Shown here piece after piece: positions 12,243 to 25,218 of a stretch of DNA of 64,000 nt. Every line of letters starts with the position of its first letter. The first letter of the stretch is position 1. Both the position numbers and the translations under genes were made by a program. Source of the DNA: Gnetum montanum (Eukaryota > Streptophyta > Gnetopsida > Gnetales > Gnetaceae). The DNA is taken from contig MNCI01004927.1 of the NCBI GenBank assembly GCA_015680685.1, positions 1,133,169 to 1,197,168 on the forward strand, in the 5' to 3' direction. The notes under the pieces are model-generated. The model did not search any database. It was not told where the DNA came from and saw only the letters and a list, made by a program, of their open reading frames with translations.

Positions 12243-13022
12243 TGATGAGTGGCGAGGTACCCCTACACTCAACCATATGAATACGAGCGTTTCACGCACG
12301 ATTCGGTCGAACTCCAAGGACTAAGTGCTTACGCACCTTAATGGAACACTCAGGGTTAATCAATCGTTGTCTTTCCAAACTTACTTGTATTGTCACAGTT
12401 GTATTATTAAGTAAGCTTGAGGTATATGATTTTTATAACTTTTATCTTTTTGGTGTCTTATGATAATATGGGAAAGGGAAAGAGAACTAAGTGAGTAACT
12501 TACTTTAACTATTCATTAACTAAGTTCTAATTGTCCTAACACCAGTATCCGTTCCCACTTTTCGTACACATCTTGAACCAGTGCAACATTGCTGGGATTA
12601 CCAAACGCTAATCATTATTGGGTTACCAAGTGCTACATGCATGCTCAAAGCGGTCGTACTGAGTGCACTTAACTAAGAGGATCAAGGATTGAGAGAGAAA
12701 TTAATTAACTAGTAAAGCGTTAAAAATTTAATAAGAATTAATTACTAATTAGCTTAGTTTGTATGCTACAAGGTTTATCATAAAGTTCGTCTTTATTACC
12801 GTATACAAATGTCTGCTCAGGTACAATTTGCTCGAATAAAGATCCGTTCACTCTATGACTCCTACTGCAGGCACATAGAAATTATTTTAACTCTGGAATG
12901 GTAAAATTGCAAGAGTTTGGCTAAGGGTCTAAGTCTAACTATCGGGAAAAAATGGCGTCGCCTCTTATTTATAGAAGATGAGGCAGGATGTAATATCGCG
13001 TACGCGATATCGTGGCTCATCA
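12243..13022 (-). repeat. 5' LTR of element B
   Basis: Plus strand TGATGAGTGGCGAGG to GTGGCTCATCA, 780 bp. The U3 end holds GTACGCGATATCGTGG palindromes; TATTTATAG near 12967 is the TATA box on the minus strand (CTATAAATAAG), and TCTTTATT near 12789 lies in the R/U5 part. Confidence 0.9.
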
Positions 13023-14438
13023 ATCATGATCAAACAAATAAAGATAAAATTTTTTCTCACAACCTATTTAATGACAACAAACCCTTGTTGGCCACTAAGA
13101 GCCTAATGCAAATCACAGAGGCAGTAAAGATATCTCGCAGGCATTGCAAAAAGAATCGTTTACCTAAGCTTGACATGAATAATATTCTTAAATTTGTAGG
13201 AGCCTATTATTTAGATCCACAACATGATTTACAAGCCTTCCAAGATGCCTATATTTGTTACAACGTTGAAAGTGAATGGCAAAAGCTTAAGCTTTTTCCT
13301 AGGACACTAATTAATAGAGTCGAAGTGTGGTATAGATCTTTGAGACCAAATTCAGTACAATGATGGTCTACAATGCTATAACTCTTTAACAAAAAATATC
13401 AAACCTAAGCAAGAGTCTCCAACCTGAGGAAAAAAATCCAAGATTCGAAATAAGAGCAACATGGACCCTTGGACATGACCTTAGATAGATATTATGCCTT
13501 ACTGAATCGATGCCCAGGCCATGTTTTCTTCGAAGAAGAGCAACTTTACCACATCATAGATGGGCTTCATAATGAAACACGGGCAACCCTTAGGATGTAC
13601 GCCCTAGGGAAATTATATGAGCTCTAAGCCCATTAGATCAAAGAGCTAATAGAGCGTGTGGTAAAAGAAGAAGGAGAGATGTGCAAATTGGAGAATGTCA
13701 AGAAACATCAATGGGACCCAACTCTTCAATTAAAGGGGATCCAAATTTATGATAAGTAAAATGATATTACTCTCGATAAGGTGATTCTGCAATGAACTTT
13801 GTCAACAGAGGAGTTTATTGATGATCTAGAAGAAAAATTCAATAGGATGTCTAAATGGATAAATGAAAACATCACAACCCTTATTTAGACAGTCATGGAG
13901 AAGATTATGCAATACATGCTTGGCAAACATAATAAACAAAGGACACAAAACCAAGAAATAGTCCAGAATACTTTTTGGCTGTCGAGAAAAGTGGCTGATG
14001 AAAGTGAGGCTAAAGACTCCACCACAAATAAAGATGATTGATGTGACCTATGCATATATGACCATCTAGAGGGCTAATGACCCATATTGTTGCATCTACA
14101 GGAGTATTGGGCAGGTGCCTTAAATCTCAAGTTTGTGCAAAAGCACATGCTCGAGAGACTTCCTCTTCCACAAGGTAATTTTAGATAGTCTCAGAATCGA
14201 TCATACCATCCTAGGGGGACTTATTACTAGCCTCAACATGGTCCTCAACCACAATGGCAACAACCACAGTTGTGGGGGAGGCCACCACCAAATCAACCAT
14301 ATCTATCGAAATCACATGAATATTATGTTCAATACCCTGTTTCTCTAATTAGTTTGGCGTCCTCCACTTCAAATTGTCACTACCACTCTCCCGAGTACCA
14401 TCAATACATGACATCCCCTGAAGGATCACAATCTTGTG
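13023..14438 (+). pseudogene. gag of element D, central segment
   Basis: Continues D gag after the insertion of B. Visible parts: LPKLDMNNILKFVGAYYLDP and EWQKLKLFPRTLINRVEVWY (gag core, 13168-13340), LDMTLDRYYALLNRCPGH (about 13471-13524), and a zinc knuckle CDLCIYDHLEG (about 14041-14073) with C-x2-C-x3-H spacing. A Pro/Gln/His-rich tail follows. About ten stops break it. It is cut at 14438 by insertion of E (TTGTG at 14434-14438 against TCGTG at 27593-27597). Confidence 0.8.
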
Positions 14439-15394
14439 TGATGAGTGGTGAGGTACCCCTACACTCAACCATACGAAAACGAATGTTTCATGCACGATCC
14501 AATCGAACTCCGCAGATGGGCTAGTTGTGGGTTCTAGATAGTTACTCGTTGATTGTAGTTCACTGTCTTCCCACCTAGACTAGTATATGCTTTATCACGT
14601 ATGGTTTAGTCTAGAGTGAGGTGTATGATGTGTTCCTAAACTAATGCTAATCTGGGAGGTGATGGAAAATAATCTTAGCTAAGCTAGGAGGAAAAGGGAG
14701 AGAGAGAGTTATACTAAGAGGAGATACGGAGAGAGAATCTAAACTAGCCTAAGTGCGATGAGCATCCATTCCTTAATCATTTGTACACATCTTGTACTTC
14801 ATGCACGACTACCACTGGGATTACTAAGCGTAGATCCTAGGTATGCTAGTAGGTTACCAAGTAGTCACACTTAAATGCTCATGATTAAGTCGTACTCATT
14901 CCACGTTTAAGGAGTTTAGGGTGAAGATATATTAACTATGAAAGCAATAAATAATAATAACAATTAAATAATTAAACTAAGTGAATGCTGCAATGATGAA
15001 GTAATCTCAATCTTTATTTCTAGTCATGTATGTGTCCAAGTATGTCACACTCGAATAAAGGATGCCATACAATTACAATCATCACACTGCGAGCATGCAC
15101 TAAGAAATAATTCTAACTCTAAGAAGGAAAAACTGCAAGAGTTTAGGTAAGGGACTAAGAACTAATGCCAAAACCAAGTGCATCACCTCTTATTTCTAGG
15201 TAATGAGATAGGACCTGATATCAGATGTCTGATATCGCTTGGCAGGCTCGATATCGCGAATCTAATATCGTGTACCTGATATCAAGGGTCCGACATTGGG
15301 GGTCCAATATCGGGGATCATCAGACTTGGTATCTTGTATTAGGGTTCCGATAACAGGGGTTCGATAATAGGACCTAACAGACCATGACTCATCA
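14439..15394 (-). repeat. 3' LTR of element E
   Basis: Plus strand TGATGAGTGGTGAGG to CATGACTCATCA, 956 bp, longer than the B and C LTRs because its U3 holds an extended run of GATATC-type motifs (about 15210-15380). Confidence 0.87.
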
Positions 15395-17380
15395 TACCCC
15401 CATGACTGAATAACAACTTGTCCTTGAGTCAAAGAAAGTGAGGAACAAGTTCAATTGATTACACAGTGGATAGGTATGGGATTATTGACTGACTAGGAAT
15501 TTATTCATGCCGTAATAGAGAATTAAACAAAATTTGGACATAGACACAAAAGACAAAACTTGTGGAACTCATGGGCTTCCCGTTAGTGGTGGCTCCTCCA
15601 TGGATGCCTTTCCTTTGTTTTGCACTCCAAGCTTTTGAGATTGATATTGTTGAAGAAGCGCCTAACATTTCTTCTCTTCTATTCGTGGATTATGAGCCAT
15701 CCATGTTGATGTTCCAATGTTTGATGGAGTCAGCACTTTCCATGGTCATAGCAGCTGTGGAACACTTGATTAGCCTTGACATGTTATGTTGCAAATAGCT
15801 GTCATTCCTCTTCATAGGCTCAGGCCCTAACCTCTCCACCTTTTTCTTGGATAGATTATGTGGTAATAGGAGTTTCATGAAGGATGTTGAGTGATTGTGC
15901 CTCCTACTCTACATGTTTTGAATGAAGTCCTTGGCCTCTGCCTCCCCTTGGTCATTCAGTTGCACCTTGAGAAGGCCCTCCTTGTTGTCCTCTTTTAGGG
16001 GCCATCTATAATCACAAAAAGATCAATTGTTAGTAAGGTTATTGAAAAAAGTTAAATTATTTCATACCTTACTTGTTACCTTTAGTAATTGTTGAATTTT
16101 TTGCTTAGTGTGATTTTAGAGTTAGAAATTTTTCAAGGAAGTTACCCTAAAAGTTTAATGTCGGACCTGGTTTGTTTAGGTGACACATAAAAGGACCTAG
16201 TTTAGAGGAACGTTTGATAAAATAATGACAAAGGAAAGAATAGATTTAGCAATGAAGTACTCATAGGGTATAAAATGATATGATGGTGTGCAATAAGTAC
16301 AAATTACAAAAGTCACGCAAGTGGGTCCTCCCCAAAGTAGGTTCCAACCTATAATGCCCTTGCATAACCACACCTTAAAATGTCCGTAGGCACTAGAGGG
16401 GTTAAATGTAATCTATGTCGATGCAACAAAACACACACATGTTGATACCACCGTGATGAGATATGAATTCAATGCTATACAAGACACATGTCACAATTAC
16501 ATGAACAGCAAGATGAGGTGAATTATAGAAGGGAATGTAGATATTGGGACATGAGGTAACTAACCTAGGACATAATGAATCCTTAGTGTAAGGCATGATT
16601 AATGTGTCATTAACCCGTTGTTCCAAAATCAAGATCAAGTCCATTCCTCTGATCAGTGACATCGCATTGTTTTTTCTAAATGATAGACAACAATAAGAGC
16701 ACCATGATGGCAAGGTGTACGATCACTTGGAATTTTGTACAAGGGAGGAGTGATTTTGCTTTGTGGCACTCTTTCTTTTATTTTCTTTTTTCCTTTGTTC
16801 TTTTTGTGTGGCCACTTTGGCTCACACTCTTTTTTTTTTGAATGCTTAATCTAGAGAAGCTGCCTACCTTCAGGCATGGGTACATGTCTTTCCAATGGAA
16901 CCCCCTAGAATACCATTATTTTTTCTTGATTGAGTGACTTTTAATTACTCTTACTCCCATTTTTCATTAGATCTACAAGGATCTTAGTACAACCAAGCTG
17001 CATGATAACTCCCACAGATGTCACCAAAGAGAATCCACAAGTCCCCTTGATGTCACACCCTGGCCATTCCCGCTTAGTCCATCCTTCTTCACTCTGGGTA
17101 TGATAACACAAGGTTACTTTAAGTTTTAATGATTAAGAATATCATTGTACCCCGGGAGAACCTCTTATTAATAGAATGAGTGGGTGGATGTGATGGACTC
17201 GCTGTTCAAATAATTAGTTACCCGAGACTTGATAGCATAGAACAACACCTCAACCAATGATCGCATGAGTGTTTTATTCCTAGATGAGATTACTTATAAA
17301 AAGATAAAAAGACAAAACAATAAGTTGAAAAGTGAAAAATTAAAAAACAAAAAATTGTAAAATTAAAGAAGATAAAAACA
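15395..17380 (-). other. Polypurine tract and 3' non-coding region of element E
   Basis: Starts with the minus-strand polypurine tract CATGGGGGTA at 15404-15395. The rest is AT-rich with no convincing coding frame; short ORFs such as 15562-15798 have no family resemblance. It shares phrases with D, for example the TATCCCCCATTCTA sequence near 17400 (reverse strand) and 28226. Confidence 0.6.
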
Positions 17381-18956
17381 TGTATTAATTCTAGTGTTGT
17401 TAGAATGGGGGATACCCCCCATAGCTAAATGGTTGAGCATGGTGAGAATTAATAAATGAAAGGTTGGGATCCTTGCATGTTGAAAATATTGGGACTTGAT
17501 CATACTTACCCCATTGGGGTTCACACACTTGATTAGAGTTAACATAGTGAGGCAAGTTATAAGATGTGGTTAATTTATAAGGAATTGACCCACTATGGTA
17601 TTTTTGATCGTAAGATGGTATGCAAGGATCGATATGTCTCCCTACGTGGCTATATTCATTAGGCTGTATGGTTGTTGGAATATTGGTTGGTGGCCTAGAG
17701 AAAGTAACATGAGGCGTTGGATTTGAGGAGGGAATTGCACCACAATGTTGGACTTGTGCTAGGTTGGAAGGTGCAGTGGGCTTAGAATTCTACTGTCCCT
17801 TTTTACAGTCATGCCTAAAGAAGGGGTGCTTGTGATGTTGTGGAGGATTCCCATTGTTGTTGATAGTAGAAGCACAAGTAACGTTCATGGGTTACTGTTG
17901 TGGTGCAAACCCTTCTGCAATACTTGGTGGCGACGTAGAAGGAGGTGAAGGATGAGAATGTTGAAATTGAGGAGAAGTGTAAGGTACCCAAGGTGGTGGT
18001 TTTGTTGGCGAGGATATGGGTTGATAATATTGACGAGAATGATAATAATAGGGTGAGATAGAGTATGTTGACCCAGTTGGGGAAACAGGATGTTGAACTT
18101 GATAAGCACTTAGGTTCGGATGGTATGAAGGGTGTACCCAGTTTGAGGGTGGCCTCCCTCACAATTGGGATTATTGCCACTGTGATTGAACATAGTATCT
18201 CTGTACGAACTTTGGATGCAACACCCTTTCCCAATGTTCTTGTAAATGTGACAAGATTGGACATTGGCCCTTAGGGTGATCGTACAGGCAAATGTTGCAT
18301 TGATATGTATGATTGGTAGTTGAGCTCTTATTCTCTTCTACCCTTCTTTTCGAGTGTCTAAGGGTATTTTGTCTTGCTTCTTGGTTTGTCATGACTCTAC
18401 CTCCAATAATGTTGGTAGATTCTCTGCATTTTTTATGCATCCATTTCATCATCTCATTGATCTTTGCCTTAATTTCATCCAATGATTGTAGTGTCGGCAA
18501 AGATGGTTCCAGCTCCTTGTAGTGAGTTGATTTCTCCGCTTCATAATCATGGGCCCTTGTTGAATTAAGGTTTTGGGCTTGTTGATATTTTTCAATGTTC
18601 TCCCATTTAGCCATTTCTCCTTCTTCTTTTGCTACTCGTTTAATAAGCTCTTGGAATTGATGGTTCGTAGTTCATATAGTTGACCTTGGGTGTACATCCC
18701 TAAGGTCTCCCTTGTTTCATTACAGAGCCCATCTATGATATGGTACATTAGCCTTTCATCGGAGAACTCATGGCTTGGGCACATGTTTAACAATGCATAA
18801 TATCTATCTAAGGCCATATCCAAGGGTTCATGTTGTGTTTGTTTCCACTCTTGGATTTGTTTCCTCAAGGCTAACACTCTTGCATAGGTTTGATATCTTT
18901 CGTTGAAGAGCTCTACCATTGTTGGCCAACATCAGATTGATTTTGGTTTTAACGAC
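17381..18956 (-). pseudogene. gag of element E, C-terminal two thirds
   Basis: Picks up after the insertion of C. The frame gives MVELFNERYQTYARVLALRK and LDMALDRYYALLNMCPSH (18919-18632), the same helical gag block as in B, C and D, then a region with KEKINEMM-like charged helix, and the zinc knuckle CNICLYDHPKGQCPIL (about 18300-18255), C-x2-C-x3-H-x4-C. A long Pro/His/Tyr/Gln-rich tail with a few stops follows to about 17380, and then non-coding sequence with no protease. Nucleocapsid function of the knuckle is known for the family; activity here is not expected. Confidence 0.8.
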
Positions 18957-19748
18957 TGATGAGTGGTGAGGTACCCCTACATTCAACCATACGAATACAA
19001 GCGTTTCACACGCGATCTGATCAAACTCCAAGGACTAAGTGCTTACGCGCGTTAATGGAACACTTAAGGTTAATCAATCACTGTCTTCCCAAACTTACTT
19101 GTATCGTCATGGTTGTATGGTTAAGTAAGCTTGAGGTATATGATTTTTATATCTTTTATCTTTTTAATGTCTTATGCTAATAGGGGAAGGTGAAGAGAAC
19201 TAAGTGACTAACTTTCATTAACTATTTACTAACTAAGTTCTAATTGTCCTAACACCAATATCTGTTCCTACTTGCCACACACATCCTGAACCAGTGCAAC
19301 ACTGCTGGGATTACCAAACGCTAATCGTTACTGGGTTACGAAGTGCTACACACATGCTCGAAGCGGTCATACTGAGTGCATTTAACTAGAAAAGTTAAGG
19401 GTTGAGAGAGATTAATTATCTAGGAAAGCATTTAAACATTTAACAATAATTAATTACTATTTAGCTTAGTCCATATGCCGCAAGGTTTATCAGAAAGTTC
19501 GTCTTTATTGCCGTACACAAATGTGTGCTTAGGTACAATTTTCTTGAATAAAGATCCATTCACTTTAAGACTCCTACTGCGGGCACATGGAAATTATTCT
19601 AACTCTGGAATGGTAAAACTGTAAGAGTTTAACTAAGGGCCTAAGTCTAAGTGCCTAGAACAAGGAAAGCCACCTCTTATTTATAGGCATTGCAGCAGCC
19701 CGCAATATCGCGTACGCGATATCACGTATGCAATATCGTGGCTCATCA
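18957..19748 (-). repeat. 3' LTR of element C
   Basis: Plus strand TGATGAGTGGTGAGG to GTGGCTCATCA, 792 bp, followed by TACCCCCATG, the polypurine tract on the other strand. U3 end: GCGTACGCGATATCACGTATG and neighbours, a cluster of short palindromes. Confidence 0.9.
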
Positions 19749-21684
19749 TACCCCCATGACTGAATGAAAACGTGTCCTCGAGTTCCTTACAAAATATTGG
19801 GAAGGTATGGGATTATTGACTTGGATGACATTAATGGTGAATTGGGTGACATGTGAACGGATCATCATTACAATACATGGAAATATTAGTGTTCATGATA
19901 ACAAGAGTGAACACTATACACATTTGACATCCAGCCTTATTTGACAACTGAGAGAGAAGACAGAGAAAAAGAAGAAGATGTGTTGCTGCCCATGCCAAGA
20001 TTGTGCTTTCCGTTGGTCATCCATAAGTGCGCCATCAATCTTGTTCCTTGCATAACTGCTCTAGCACCAATTCATTCTAAGTGTTCCCTCCAGATCCAAT
20101 CCATTGTTGTATGATTACCATCTACACACACAACACAGTCTTATATTAGTGAGGATAATTGAATCACAATGCAGTTGATACCTTGCCTCGGTGTAAGGTT
20201 TATTGGCTGAGTTGTGATATGGCTAATGCAGATTCTGGAGATATAACACTGGTGACTACCCAACGTGTAGGGGTTAACAGAAAATCAAAAAAATTGGACC
20301 AGGACCCCCATGACTAAGAGCGATCCTTCGATAGCGATAGAATGGAAAAAAATAAGGAATAAGATAGATGGAGAAAAAGAAACAATGGTAACGCCAATGA
20401 AATGGTTGTCAAAGATGGAAATGAGCAAAATAAATGTTGATTGCAGAAATTTTTAAGGGAAAGAAATTAACTGATGCACCAAATAGGAATGCTAATGGGT
20501 CCTCCCCAAAGCAGGCTCATGCCCTTAATGCCCTAGAAATTCCACATTCCAGGAGTCTATAGGCTTTAGAAATGTCATTTGAAAGCAAGAGTTAAAGTCT
20601 TAACCATAAGAATTTACCAAAAAGAAAACAATGCATCAACCAAAATATGGACTATTGATACCACCGGCAATGAGGTGGAAAATGGAGAAAGAATGATGGA
20701 AAGAACAGAATGGAATGGAGTTTGAAGAATAAGGTGGTGTACAGCCCCTTGTGTATTAATGGTTAATGTGACTTAGTAGATCTCATTCCAAATCCAGCCT
20801 CAAACAATCCACATCTAGTGACTTCGCATTAATACATTTGGCCAAACCATCCACTTGAAGTAACAAGAATGCTTCCGCCAAAGAGTCACCACCATTCCGA
20901 CGAGATGAGAAAGGAGAAAGTAGGAAGCGAGAAAGGGCCTTAGCTAGAGAGAACATGTTTGTTTAGTTCCATAACCAGTGCTTGTAGCCCAGATGTTATT
21001 TTGTCTAAGGGGTGTGCTTTGAATTCTCGCTGTTTTTTTTTTATTTTTTATGTGAGAACCACACCATGCAAAGACTTGTTATTTTTATTAGCTTAGCTTC
21101 CCGATAATGGAGCAATGTCCAAATGGTAAGGAAAACTCAAGAAGAAAACATCCAAGCACCCAAGAGAATGGTCAGCACAAATGCATCAAATCCCCTTGAA
21201 GTCACACCCTTTTCAATCCTTGAGTCCTTTCTTAGTTTGAGAAATGCCTAGTCACCAATTCGTTAATAGTTTTATTATTAAGAATGGGACTGTACTGTTC
21301 CAAGCCAAGAGAGACCATAGAAATTCATGGATGCATGGATGACATGGACTCATTGCCTGTTATATCAAAAGAACCATAACTTAGTATCAACATTATAACT
21401 CAAAAGGTAAAAACCAAACATTGGCAATTAATAGAATACAGTTTATACCACCATTAGGAGCACTTATTAGGTGACGAACCTAACAAAATAAACAAACACA
21501 CAAAGAAATGAAAGAGTATAAACGATGTTGCAAAACAAAAACAAGAGAAGTTAAAGAAATTTGTAAAACAAAAATGTGTAAAACAAAAATTTAAAAAGAA
21601 ACTGAGGGCATCAATTGATCAGCATAAGTGGCCATCTCCCCCATGACTGAGTTGAAAGGAGGAGATCCAAAATAATGAGCAAGG
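19749..21684 (-). other. 3' non-coding region of element C
   Basis: Aligns with 7061-8905 of B apart from 301 bases (21094-21394) that B lacks at its N. No coding frame. It gives the uninterrupted version of the family's 3' region. Confidence 0.7.
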
Positions 21685-24600
21685 TCATCCTTTCTCCGAT
21701 GTGTGATGTGCATTGACCATTCTAGAGTCATGGTAAGGTCTGGTCTGTTGCACATTGACTAGTAACCTTTTATCAGAGCAGTTGTTTGAATTTTTTAAGA
21801 ATTTCCAACTGCCCCCAATTGATGTTTTCAAGTTAAGGTTTGGAAGTTGGTGACACTCTTGCTCCAGTGCATCTATGCTTTCGACGTGAGTGTAAGTTGT
21901 TCCCTCAGTTAGTTCCATGCACGTTGGTGAGTTGCTCTCTTGATCAGCTATCAACCACTGGGTGTCTTCTTGTTGTGTGGTTGCTACATACAAGCACTTT
22001 TGTATGTTAATTTCTTGGGCACACTAGTTACATGCAGGCAATGCTGAACATTCCTGTACACAATCACACCCTGTATCACTGTATGTGATGCATGGAACTT
22101 TCTTCTTCTCAATCCTCTCAAAAGTGTTTTCCTTAGATATTTATAGGGAAAGATCATGGATTCCTAGGTGTGCATTTATGGTACTTAGCCATGCCCTTCC
22201 CATTATTATTGGGAAGTCGCCTTTATCAGTGTTTACTTGTATCACTAGGAAATCAACTAGGTATGACCACCCACACACAGTGGTAATGATGTCCTCCACT
22301 AGTCCCAAGGGAACAATGATGGACTGGTCAGCCAACTCTAAGCGAATATTGCTCTTCTTTAATGGAGGCAAGTTCCAAGCTTTATACATCTCTTGTGATA
22401 TTAGGTTGACTCCAAAACCTGAGTCCAGAAGAGCTTTACATGGTTCATTCCCATCGACTTGGAGATAGATTATAGGGCTTTCGGGGTTAGAGAATTTCCT
22501 AGGAAGGTGGCCCTCCTTAATCCAGTCAGTAATGGCATGTGTTAACATAACTGTGTGTGTTGAGCTCTATTTTTTGTTTGAAGGGAGCTCTAAAGCCTTA
22601 TTTGATGGAGAAGCATTCAGAGGCTCAACCGCTTGTGGTTATGAGAGCTTGGTTGGACTGTTGGTTCTGAAAAAAGGTCTTTAACCAACAGCGGGTTGAA
22701 GGTTCGCAACTCTCATAGCATTGCATTGCTGCAGTTGAGTGGGGAGTTCCCTTTGCATTGTTGGAGCAGGTGGTAATGGAGCTATTGGTGTGAGAGTTGC
22801 AGATGGGTTTGGAGGATGGTATGTTTGTGGGTTGTCTCCCCTAGGAGAAGGAGTCCTATAATACTCCCAAGCTTGGTAGTGATGTTGTGGTGTCACGTGA
22901 CCAGCAGAGTCACGTGGAGAGATTGGTTGCTGCACACAATAGCCATATGGATCTGGTTGTCGATAAGGATATTGTTGCCTTGGTGGTGGCATCCCCCATG
23001 ACTATGGGTATTTCCACTACTGGTGTTGCTCAATAGGTTATGGCAGAGTTCCACTTAGATAATACGTTAAAGGTTGGTGGAACTGCCTTGGGTTACCTTG
23101 AGGATAAGGTAACCTTCAGGGTACTTGTCATTTGTTAAGTCGTGGGTTGAGTGCATACACCCCAGACTCTTGTAGATGTGAGATTATTGGGCAACATCCC
23201 TTAGGATGGTCGTATTGGCATATCTCACATCCACCGTCATTGTTTGTATTAGAATCCACACCCTCTTTGGTGATGGCCATTTTATCCTTACCTTTGTTAT
23301 GTGCATTGTCCATGTCCCTCTTTTTCTTTTTTTCATAGTCACTACCTTGCTCCTTAGACTCCTCTACGATTTTAAGAACAGTTTCAAATCTACTATCCAG
23401 GGAGTCCCACATTTGGTCTACCTTTGCCGACACTTCTGTTGTTAATTTTTGGAGCTGCAAGGTTTTCCTATTCACCATCTCTTCGAGTGGTGACTCTTCC
23501 TCCTCCTCACAGAATCTCACTCCCCTTTTTCGAAGGGAAGGATCTCGGTTGTACTCTTCCACACATTCTCATTCTCTCTTACATAGCTCCCCTTCTTCCT
23601 TGGCTACTTGCTCTAGCAATCTATGGACCTGATGGGACCTAAGTTCTAATAATCTCCCTTGGGCATACGTTCTAAGAGTTCTCCTTGTTTCATGCCTAAG
23701 TCCATTTATGAGATGGCGTAGTTGATCCCGCTCTGCGTAACCATGGCCCGGGCAATGATGTAACATTGCATAATAACAGCCCATGGCAGCATCCAAGGGT
23801 TCGTGATTTCCTTGCTTCCATCCTGGATTTTCTTTCATAGGTTGGACACCCGAGAGTACATTTGATACTTATCATTAGACAGTTCTAGCATCATACTCTA
23901 CCTCCGAATGGATTCCGATTCTAAGGACCGGTACCAGCTTTCTTCTTCTTTTACTAGTATCCTATGGAACAACTTTAGCTTTTGCCACTCATTCTCGATG
24001 TTCTACAAGCCACATGCATCTTGAAATGCTTGTAGGTGATTTTGAGAATTAACGTTGTATCCCCCCTCAAACCATGGGATGTTATTCATATCCAACCTCT
24101 TGATCCTACTATATTTTTGGTGCATTGTGGGAAATCTTATGGCCTCCATGATATCGAACATGCTTCTGGTTGCGAGTAGGGGTTCTTCGTGGTCATCTCG
24201 TTCATAGCGTCTTTGATGTCTATGTGGTTCCCTACTCTCCCTTCTTCTATGTCATGATTTTCTAGAGTGTCCTTGTCCTCATTCTCGACTCTCTCATCGA
24301 GGTTTCTCACTCTGTTTACCTTTATCCTCATAGTTAGGCTCCTTATGATTGTGTCCTGATACTGAAGGAGAGGGTGAATGTGACAATGGAGGTGAAGAAG
24401 AAGGAGAACCATCGCCATGACGATGTTTCCTACCTTCTCTTCGGTGGTCCCGGCCCTGATCGTGATTACAATCAGAACGCCCACCTTTATCATGTGTTGG
24501 TGTTCCCTCATTAAACACTCCGTGTTCGTGGGGATTAGAACTAGGATTGTGAATCATGGAGTGGAGGTTTTGATACACCACCTCTTGACCATCGTTAGGA

Positions 24601-25073
24601 GGGGGAACATCGTTTTGTGGAGAACCTATTGAAATAGGTTCACCACCCTCAATTTTTCTTAAGACGGGTAAAGCATTATGGGGTCCTTTGCCCTTCAAAG
24701 ATGTGTGGTGACTCTCCTATCGTAAGTCCCGTTGACGTTGCACTTCTATGGGATGGTAGTCCCTTGTGTCGTGATCACATGCAACATACTCTGTGTATAA
24801 CTGTGACATGCCTATTCATGTGAGATCATGAAGGAGCATGTTGGGGACTGATCGGTCTGGAGGCAACACTATGTTACCCTCCAAGTCTCTCCAATGTGAT
24901 TGTTCATCTTGATAGAGAATAAAGGTAAAGTCAGGTACATACTCATCGTAATGAATATATACCATGCGGAACTATTAAGGCATTGGCGAATCTTGGTTAC
25001 ATATGTTATGTCGCCGACTGTCTCTTGTGTTAGTCCTAGGCAGTGAAGTGCTTTTGTAAAAAGAAGAAGATAT
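21685..25073 (-). pseudogene. Fused gag-protease frame of element C, start codon lost and one frameshift
   Basis: The codon matching the ATG of B reads ATA here (plus strand TAT at 25071-25073). The same order of domains as in B follows: N-terminus, RS/His-rich stretch (24511-24137), helical gag block (23838-23569), zinc knuckle CEICQYDHPKGCCPII (near 23235-23190), Pro/Gln-rich linker (22992-22681), and protease (22548-22040) with ALLDSGFGVNLI. The D-S-G triad is intact here, unlike in B. A one-base deletion near 23822 (CCATCCTGG against CCATCCTTGG in B) shifts the frame upstream of the helical block. The spacer after protease stays open to 21685 and ends where RT should begin. Confidence 0.85.
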
Positions 25074-25199
25074 TTTTATCTTGTTCGATATGCTATTTAC
25101 CGTTGTCTTATCTTTTCTTGATTAACCCTAAGGGTTCGTTCTAGCGTCCCAATGATATGAATGATCTCCTATGTTCTACGTAGCACACAAACAACTAAG

Positions 25200-25217
25200 T
25201 CCTCGGCAATGGTGCTA
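25200..25217 (-). promoter_or_regulatory. Primer-binding site of element C (tRNA-Asp type)
   Basis: Minus strand TAGCACCATTGCCGAGGA, one base after the 5' LTR, a decayed form of the PBS of B. Confidence 0.75.
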
Positions 25218-25218
25218 A

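Larger units (their letters stand above)
6280..13022 (-). mobile_element. Element B: pol-less gag-protease LTR retrotransposon
   Basis: Read on the minus strand the order is 5' LTR (13022-12243), PBS (12241-12224), one gag-protease frame (12097-8906), 3' region, polypurine tract (7070-7061) and 3' LTR (7060-6280). Total length 6743 bp. Target duplications are ATCAC (6275-6279) and ATCAT (13023-13027), one transition apart. The gag of D reads up to the left junction and resumes at the right one, which confirms the insertion. There is no RT, RNase H or integrase: after protease the frame keeps only the spacer before RT and then turns into 3' non-coding sequence. Element C has the same layout. 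A single N at 8435 interrupts the 3' region. Confidence 0.9.

Noticed and set aside
12917-13363. 148-codon ORF as one gene
   Set aside because: Its first part is LTR sequence of B and only the part after 13023 is D gag; the fusion is created by the insertion.
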